Origin: an uncultured Myxococcaceae bacterium | GTDB taxonomy: Bacteria > Myxococcota_A > Polyangia > Polyangiales > Ga0077539 | Direction: 5' to 3' | Assembly: GCA_945952225.1 (NCBI GenBank) | Contig: CAMFHP010000022.1 | Span: forward strand, 23,790-87,789 | Length of the DNA: 64,000 bases | Shown here: positions 59,285-64,000 of the stretch, one piece after another | Layout of the letters: each line of letters starts with the position of its first letter | Numbering within the stretch: the stretch's first letter is position 1 | The notes under the pieces: model-generated | Seen by the model: the letters and a program-made list of their open reading frames with translations, nothing else | What the model was told of the DNA's origin: nothing | Database searches by the model: none | Translations under genes and position numbers: made by a program

Positions 59285-61282
59285 ATGCGTTCCCTGCTTC
59301 GATGGAGCTGTGCGGCGGTGTGGCTGATGGCGTGCTCGGGGTCGTCGTCGACGCCTGCGGGTGATGCCTCCGTGGCCGACGCGCGCGATGCGACGACCGA
59401 CACCGCCGACGTGCCGCAGACCCCGCCCGCCCGATGCCGCGCGGGCACCCGCTGGGACCGCGCCGCGGGCATGCCTGCGTTCCGCGTGAACGACGCCGCG
59501 TGGGGCCTCGCCGAGATCACCGGCAAGCGCCTTGCGACCGCGGACCTCGACAACGACGGATGGTCCGACCTCGTGGTGTGGAACGACGTGGTGAACACCC
59601 GCAGCGACCTCGACGCGACGCCGCCGGTGTTCAACACCCGCGTGCTGATGAACCGCCCGCGCGAGGGCGGCGGACGACGCTTCGTCGACGCCACGCGCGC
59701 GTCGAACCTCCTCGCGATCCGCGCGGGTGGCTACGGACGCGAGGTGCAGAGCGTGGCCTTCGCCGACGTCGACAACGACGGGGACCTCGACGCGTACACG
59801 GGCACCATGCCCACGCAGACGCCCGCGGCGGGCCAGAACGCAGACCCCGGCGACCGCGGCACCGTGATGCTCAACGACGGCCACGGCGTGTTCTCGCTCG
59901 GCCCCGAGAGCGACGCGACGCCGGGCGACGAGGCCTTTCCGCAGACCATCGGCGCGGTCTTCGCGGACCAGGATCTCGACGGCCGCGTCGACCTCTTCGT
60001 GGGCTACCACTCGGAGACCTTCGGGCTCCCCATCGGGCAGCAGTCGCAGCTCTTTCGCGGCGACGGCGCCGGACGCTTCGCCGACGTGACCGACGAGGCC
60101 GGGCTCACGCTCGGCACGAACACCGCGTCGCTCACGTCGCGCACGAACAACCGCCCGCTCTACGGCCTCACGGTGTGCGACGTGAACAACGACCGCCGCC
60201 CCGACATGCTCGGCGCCGCGTACGGCCGTCAGTTCAACCTGCTGATGACCAGCGACGGGGCCTCGTACCGCGACGACTCCATCGCATCGAACGTGGGCGG
60301 CGACGCCAACCAGGACTACAGCGACAACCTCTCGTACCGCTGTTATTGCCAGTCGAATCCGGGGCGCTGCCCGGCCACCGTGCCCGCGCCGCCGTCGGGC
60401 TTCTGCCCCGGCCGCGGATGGCGCGCGGGCGTCGACGACCAGCCCTGGCGCAACAACGGCAACAGCTTCTCGATCGCCTGCGGCGACGTCGACAACGACG
60501 GCGACATGGACCTCTACACCGGCGAGATCGCGCACGCCGACGTGGGCGGCAGCTCCGACCGCGCGCAGCTTCTGGTGAACCGCACCGAGGCGGGGATGCC
60601 CGCGCGCTTCGAGCGCATCGACCGCACCACCAACGGGCTCGCGATCCCGCTGCAACGGTCGGCCGACGAGGGCGTGCTCTCCAACGCGTTCTTCGACTTC
60701 GACAACGACGGACGTCTCGATGTGTGGGCCGGCGGCAGCGACTATCCCCAGAACCGCGGCTGGCTCTACCAGCAGAACGACGACGGTCGCTTCACCGAGG
60801 TGTCGACGCGCGCGGGCATCGTGCACCCGTGCCCCATCGGGTTCGCCCTCGCGGACTTCGACCACGACGGAGACCTCGACGTGGTGCTCGCCACCTCGCT
60901 CGCGCGCACCTGCTCCACCGACTGGATGGGACGCGCCACGGTGCGCATGTACGAGAACGTCGCGGGCGACCAGAACTGGACCTCGATCCGTCTCGTGGGA
61001 CGCGGCGAGGGCGGCGCCAACCGCGCGGGTCTCGGGGCGCGCGTGAAGATCACCGCGGGCGGCGTCACGCAGACGCGCGACATCGTGGGCAACTGGGGTC
61101 TCGCGGGTCTGGGCACCGACCTCGTGGCCCACGCGGGCCTCGGCGCAAACTGCACGATCGAGCGCATCGAGGTGCAGTGGCCCGACGCGATGGGCACCAC
61201 GGAGACCTTCACCGACGTGCCCGCGAACTACCGCCTCGAAGTGCGCCAGGGCGAAGGCCGCGTGCGCTACCTCACCGACTGA
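59285..61282 (+). CDS. FG-GAP/VCBS and ASPIC-UnbV lipoprotein
   Basis: A 665-residue predicted lipoprotein (signal LLRWSCAAVWLMACSGS, lipobox LMAC). Seven FG-GAP/VCBS blades are visible with Asp-rich calcium loops, e.g. DLDNDGWSDLV, DVDNDGDLDAY, DQDLDGRVDLF, DVDNDGDMDLY and DFDHDGDLDVV. The C-terminus (~545-650) is the ASPIC/UnbV domain. The fold is a beta-propeller like integrin alpha, used by bacteria for surface binding or processing. The ligand is unknown. It is followed by a palindromic element, 11 bp after its stop. Confidence 0.85.
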   Translation: MRSLLRWSCAAVWLMACSGSSSTPAGDASVADARDATTDTADVPQTPPARCRAGTRWDRAAGMPAFRVNDAAWGLAEITGKRLATADLDNDGWSDLVVWNDVVNTRSDLDATPPVFNTRVLMNRPREGGGRRFVDATRASNLLAIRAGGYGREVQSVAFADVDNDGDLDAYTGTMPTQTPAAGQNADPGDRGTVMLNDGHGVFSLGPESDATPGDEAFPQTIGAVFADQDLDGRVDLFVGYHSETFGLPIGQQSQLFRGDGAGRFADVTDEAGLTLGTNTASLTSRTNNRPLYGLTVCDVNNDRRPDMLGAAYGRQFNLLMTSDGASYRDDSIASNVGGDANQDYSDNLSYRCYCQSNPGRCPATVPAPPSGFCPGRGWRAGVDDQPWRNNGNSFSIACGDVDNDGDMDLYTGEIAHADVGGSSDRAQLLVNRTEAGMPARFERIDRTTNGLAIPLQRSADEGVLSNAFFDFDNDGRLDVWAGGSDYPQNRGWLYQQNDDGRFTEVSTRAGIVHPCPIGFALADFDHDGDLDVVLATSLARTCSTDWMGRATVRMYENVAGDQNWTSIRLVGRGEGGANRAGLGARVKITAGGVTQTRDIVGNWGLAGLGTDLVAHAGLGANCTIERIEVQWPDAMGTTETFTDVPANYRLEVRQGEGRVRYLTD

Positions 61283-61293
61283 TTTGCCCTTCA

Positions 61294-61454
61294 GAGAGGG
61301 TGTTGACGTGGAAACTCCGCGGATTGCAAAGAGCCGCGAGTCGGACAAGGAAGGTCACCGCAGCGATACCCGGCGGTATCGCAAGGTGGCGTGACGACGG
61401 CCGACGACGTGGATCTGCTGCAAGCTGCGGGGAATTCCACGTCAACACCCTCTC
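61294..61454. repeat. 161-bp palindromic MITE-like element
   Basis: Perfect 20-bp inverted ends, GAGAGGGTGTTGACGTGGAA (61294-61313) and its reverse complement (61435-61454), flank ~121 bp. The next ~14 bp inward are also imperfectly paired. A central hairpin, GCGATACC-CGGC-GGTATCGC (61363-61382), lies within two bases of the symmetry centre. No transposase or obvious target duplication is seen. The right end is 45 bp before the next ATG. Confidence 0.8.
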
Positions 61455-61457
61455 CAC

Positions 61458-61479
61458 TCGGAACGTTTGCGCGTTCCGA
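61458..61479 (+). other. Hairpin upstream of the NlpC/P60-like gene
   Basis: The perfect 8-bp stem TCGGAACG/CGTTCCGA with the loop TTTGCG lies 20 bp before the start and just before the GGAGG at 61485-61489. It has no T-run. It may stabilise or regulate the mRNA leader. Confidence 0.4.
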
Positions 61480-61498
61480 CCGTCGGAGGTGCCCTGCC

Positions 61499-62182
61499 AT
61501 GACGATCCCGCGACGCCGTGTGTTCTCGCTGCTGGGTGCCTCGCTCGCGCTGCCCTGGGAGTCCGTGGCCGAGCGCCTCCACGGCCCGGCCCCGCAGCGC
61601 GTGCTCGACGCGTTGACCTGGGTGGAGCGGGTGAAGCGCTCGGGTCGCTACGACCACAGCACGCGCATCGACGAGCGCGCGGGACGCTTCGACTGGGACT
61701 GCTCCGCGATGGCGGCCTGGGTGCTCCGCCGCGCGGCGCCGCAGGCGTTGACGGCGGTGGGAGGATCGCGCCCCGTGGCGGCGGCCTTCACGCGCACGAT
61801 CGCCCGCGCTCCGACGCAGCCCGCGCGAGGTCCATGGATGCGCATTCCCCGCGTGCTCGACGCGCGTCCCGGTGACGTGCTGGCGTGGCAGCGTCCGCGG
61901 TGGTTCCCGTCGAACAACACGGGCCACGTGGCCTTCGTGCGAGACGTTCCCGTGGCGCATCCGCGGGGGGTGCTCGTGCGCATCACCGACTCCACGCGCT
62001 ACGGCCATCAAGACGACTCGCGCGACACGGAGCACGGCGAGACGGGCTTCGGCCACGGCACGCTCCTCGTGGCGACGAACCCGCTCACCGGCGAGGGCGT
62101 GGGCTACGGCTGGATCGGCGCGCACACCCCGCAGGAGTGGATCATCGCGACCCCCGTGGTGATCGGCCGCGTCCGCGGGTGA
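61499..62182 (+). CDS. Exported NlpC/P60-like putative cysteine peptidase
   Basis: A 227-residue protein with a Tat-like signal (RRRVFSLLGASLAL). The mature domain has features of NlpC/P60/CHAP peptidases: RFDWDCSAMAAWVL holds the candidate catalytic cysteine (~65), PGDVLAW is the usual motif, and TGHVAFV holds the candidate histidine (~145). The third polar residue is not certain. Such enzymes cut peptidoglycan stem peptides. A GGAGG site nine bases upstream supports the ATG; an in-frame start inside the palindromic element is less likely. Confidence 0.65.
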   Translation: MTIPRRRVFSLLGASLALPWESVAERLHGPAPQRVLDALTWVERVKRSGRYDHSTRIDERAGRFDWDCSAMAAWVLRRAAPQALTAVGGSRPVAAAFTRTIARAPTQPARGPWMRIPRVLDARPGDVLAWQRPRWFPSNNTGHVAFVRDVPVAHPRGVLVRITDSTRYGHQDDSRDTEHGETGFGHGTLLVATNPLTGEGVGYGWIGAHTPQEWIIATPVVIGRVRG

Positions 62183-62211
62183 AGGGCGCCGAAGGGCGCG
62201 GTGCGCGGTGG

Positions 62212-63264
62212 TCAGACCGTGTCGAACACCCAGCGCGTCGCGTGCAGACGCTCCCAGGCCGCGCGGATCTGCGGCGGCCCCATGATCCTGGCCTTGCGCA
62301 CGTTCCACGCGCGGATCGCATCGACGGCCACGTCGAGGTCGCGCAGCGCGCGCTCATCGTGGGCCATCACCCAGTGGGTCGTCGCGAGGAGTTCCATCCC
62401 GAAGGGGGTCTCGAAGCCCTCGATGAGCTCGGCGACCCGCGTCATGCGCATCTGCGTGTCACGTTGCTGCGCGAGCACGTTCCGCGCTTCCTCCACGGCG
62501 CCTGGCAGGAGTGAGAGCACGGTTTCTGGTCCGACCGAGCCGTCGCCGAACCCCTGCGTGAAGTGCCCCTCCATCCGCACGAGCACGTGGCGGAGGTTGT
62601 CTGCGTAGGGCCCGTAGTGGTGCGCGACGAAGCGGAGCCGCAGGGGCTCTCCCGCGAGCTGGAGCAGGTAGGCGAGCTTCTGCACCTCGACGAGCGTGAC
62701 CTCGTCCTCGTGTCCCGCCTCGACGTACTGCTGCATGAGCCCGATCATCGCGGCACGCCCGGGTGTCATCGCAGGCCGCGCGGTGCGATCGGGCGACGCC
62801 ACGGCAATGGGCTCATCGCGCGGTTCGAAGAGCACGAGACGCACGTCGGGCACGGCCGCGAAGGCCTCGACGATGAGCGGGCGCACCTCGGCCCACGCGA
62901 GCCCGCCATTGCCACACCCCAACGGCGGCACCGCGATGGAGCGGATCTGCTCCCGTTGGATCACGGCGATCAGGTCGACGAGGCCGTCACGGATGTACGA
63001 GAGCTTCGAGGGATGACGCCAATGCTTCTTCGTGGGGAAGTTCACAAGGAGGCGCGGCTGCGGGAGCGTCGTGCGCCCGAGAAACATCTTCCCGACCACG
63101 ACCTCGCCCGCCCTGCACGCGCGCTCGTACGCGACGAAGTTCTCGGGAAAGGCCTTCTTGAACTGAAGCGCGATTCCCTTCCCCATCACCCCGTGCGTGT
63201 TCACCGTGTTGACGAGGGCATCGACCTTCGCGTCGAGGAGACTTCCGCGTCCTGCTTCGATCAT
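62212..63264 (-). CDS. darG: DarG antitoxin: DNA ADP-ribosylglycohydrolase (macro domain)
   Basis: A 350-residue DarG. The N-terminal macro domain (~1-155) has NTVNTHGVMGKGIALQFK (ADP-ribose-binding Asn and Gly loop) and NFPTKKHWRHPSKL, where Lys80 aligns with the catalytic lysine reported for Thermus DarG. The C-terminal domain (~170-350, VEVQKLAYLLQLAGEPL, HHYGPYADNLRHVLVRMEGH) matches the DarG-specific region that also restrains the toxin directly. It removes ADP-ribose from thymidine in DNA and neutralises DarT. It starts 23 bp after darT; a Met five codons upstream is possible. Confidence 0.92.
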   Translation of the reverse strand: MIEAGRGSLLDAKVDALVNTVNTHGVMGKGIALQFKKAFPENFVAYERACRAGEVVVGKMFLGRTTLPQPRLLVNFPTKKHWRHPSKLSYIRDGLVDLIAVIQREQIRSIAVPPLGCGNGGLAWAEVRPLIVEAFAAVPDVRLVLFEPRDEPIAVASPDRTARPAMTPGRAAMIGLMQQYVEAGHEDEVTLVEVQKLAYLLQLAGEPLRLRFVAHHYGPYADNLRHVLVRMEGHFTQGFGDGSVGPETVLSLLPGAVEEARNVLAQQRDTQMRMTRVAELIEGFETPFGMELLATTHWVMAHDERALRDLDVAVDAIRAWNVRKARIMGPPQIRAAWERLHATRWVFDTV

Positions 63265-63287
63265 CGGGTGCGCCCTCATCGCCCGGT

Positions 63288-63911
63288 TCAATAGTACCAA
63301 TCCGGACGCACTGTCACGGGCGGGCGCGACGACGACGCGGCGAGGAGTGCGTCCACCCGTTCGCGCATCGCCAGACTCATCACAGCAATCGCGTGGATGG
63401 CGCTCCACGGAAAGACGTCGTGCACGAGGAACTCCGCCTGCCGAAGTTCCTTCACGACCGGATCGTTCCAGATGCGCAAGGGCATGACCGACCAGTCGAT
63501 CTTGTCGAGGTCCGCGAGGTCGTCGAAGTGGGTTGCGTAGTCCGTCGTGGCGTTCCGATCGGTGAAGGCCCACGGGCGCTCCAACGACACAGCGGCGCCC
63601 ACGTCGGAGACGAGGTGCACGATGGATTCCTGTCCGCCCTGGTAGTTCGCGTGCCCACGGTGCAGGAGGTAGAGCATCACGGAGCGGGGGCAGAAGTAGA
63701 ACGGCACGTAGTCGCCCACCACGCCCTTCGCACCGACCTGCACGGGCTTTCTCATGCGCCGATCCTTGAGGTTCTGGAGCCCCACGTTGGTCGTGGCAGC
63801 GTTCGCCGCCCGCACGCGCGCATCGCTCCACAACGCCCCCGCGGCGAGGATCCGGGGCAGGTTCTCGATGTGGGTGATGTGAAAGATCTTCGGGTTCTTC
63901 AATGGACTCAT
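63288..63911 (-). CDS. darT: DarT toxin: ssDNA thymidine ADP-ribosyltransferase
   Basis: A 207-residue DUF4433/DarT protein. The opening KIFHITHIENLPRILAAGAL forms the NAD-binding region, Arg51 lies in KDRRMRKPV, and the catalytic glutamate is Glu160 in RQAEFLVHD. Both residue numbers coincide with the Thermus DarT residues as I recall them. It attaches ADP-ribose to thymidine in single-stranded DNA, blocking replication; DarTG systems also act as phage abortive-infection systems. AGGAG four bases before the ATG at 63911 supports the start. It is the first gene of the darT-darG operon. Confidence 0.93.
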   Translation of the reverse strand: MSPLKNPKIFHITHIENLPRILAAGALWSDARVRAANAATTNVGLQNLKDRRMRKPVQVGAKGVVGDYVPFYFCPRSVMLYLLHRGHANYQGGQESIVHLVSDVGAAVSLERPWAFTDRNATTDYATHFDDLADLDKIDWSVMPLRIWNDPVVKELRQAEFLVHDVFPWSAIHAIAVMSLAMRERVDALLAASSSRPPVTVRPDWYY

Positions 63912-63945
63912 CACGCTCCTGGACCGGGCGCGATACGCCCCGCCC

Positions 63946-64000
63946 CGCAGCCCTGCAACACGCCCCGCGGAATTCCGAGACGCCCCTCGCAGCCCTGCAA
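63946..64000. repeat. Direct repeats reaching the window edge
   Basis: The 13-bp CGCAGCCCTGCAA occurs at 63946-63958 and 63988-64000, a 42-bp period. A related ACGCCCC core precedes each copy. The right copy is at the window's last base, so the array could extend further. Confidence 0.45.

Noticed and set aside
61391..61498. Upstream extension of the NlpC/P60-like protein into the palindromic element
   Set aside because: The extension lacks a signal feature, whereas the ATG at 61499 has a GGAGG site and a Tat-like signal.

Overview
This 64 kb window is very GC-rich, densely coding and has no interruption by phage or insertion-sequence genes. The gene content points to the phylum Myxococcota, probably the order Polyangiales; Sandaracinaceae is my best guess, but it is an inference from content, not from a marker gene. 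Supporting traits are a CdnL/CarD-type regulator, FHA-DUF4388 and PilZ proteins, three large Hanks-type Ser/Thr kinases, two hybrid histidine kinases, a GltJ/AgmX-like zinc-ribbon/GYF protein, Asp/Cys-repeat surface proteins and many lipoproteins. No tRNA, rRNA, CRISPR array, transposase or integrase was seen.

Layout. 0-4.3 kb: an FHA-DUF4388 protein cut by the window edge, then on the minus strand an RNase E/G - PilZ - J-domain operon and cdnL. 4.9-6.3 kb: an OmpA-like lipoprotein diverging from a Lys/Ala-rich histone H1-like protein with a clear promoter and terminator. 6.3-11 kb: gamma-glutamyltransferase and glutathione synthetase (divergent), then etfB-etfA with promoter and terminator. 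11-15.6 kb: a zinc-ribbon membrane protein and an operon of a GltJ/AgmX-like protein followed by FliQ/SctS- and FliR/SctT-like export-gate subunits. 15.6-17.9 kb: ccmC with two small membrane proteins, diverging from an Rsm22-like methyltransferase. 18-29.5 kb: signalling genes, namely a HEAT-like/kinase fusion, a calcium-repeat lipoprotein, two overlapping hybrid histidine kinases, and a second kinase with two downstream genes. 29.5-34.4 kb: yceD-rpmF, then fabD-fabG-acp-fabF-rpiB, a fatty-acid cluster lacking the usual plsX and fabH. 34.5-49.6 kb: envelope and secreted proteins (TPR, nuclease-like, Asp/Cys-repeat proteins, an outer-membrane-barrel candidate, an S41 protease, lipoproteins) with a HAD phosphatase and a UPRTase-like gene. 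49.7-53.8 kb: a third kinase with a repetitive extracytoplasmic tail, a PEGA-like protein, an orphan ParB-like protein and a small lipoprotein. 54-59.2 kb: the imuA-imuB-dnaE2 mutagenesis cassette behind a promoter whose spacer carries a LexA-box-like sequence. 59.3-62.2 kb: an FG-GAP/ASPIC-UnbV lipoprotein, a 161-bp palindromic MITE-like element and a secreted NlpC/P60-like protein. 62.2-63.9 kb: a DarT-DarG toxin-antitoxin/phage-defence pair.

The most unusual items are: the coupling of a gliding-machinery-like protein with two orphan type III export-gate subunits; the 161-bp palindromic element with a half-site copy 39 kb away; the LexA-like operator on the mutasome operon; a recurrent TANNNT hexamer 6-10 bp before starts that lack Shine-Dalgarno sequences, suggesting leaderless mRNAs; three 26-bp hairpin-forming tandem repeats at the rpiB end; and the paired Asp/Cys-repeat proteins. 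Start codons were chosen from family length, Shine-Dalgarno sequences, overlaps and signal peptides, and several remain uncertain as noted.
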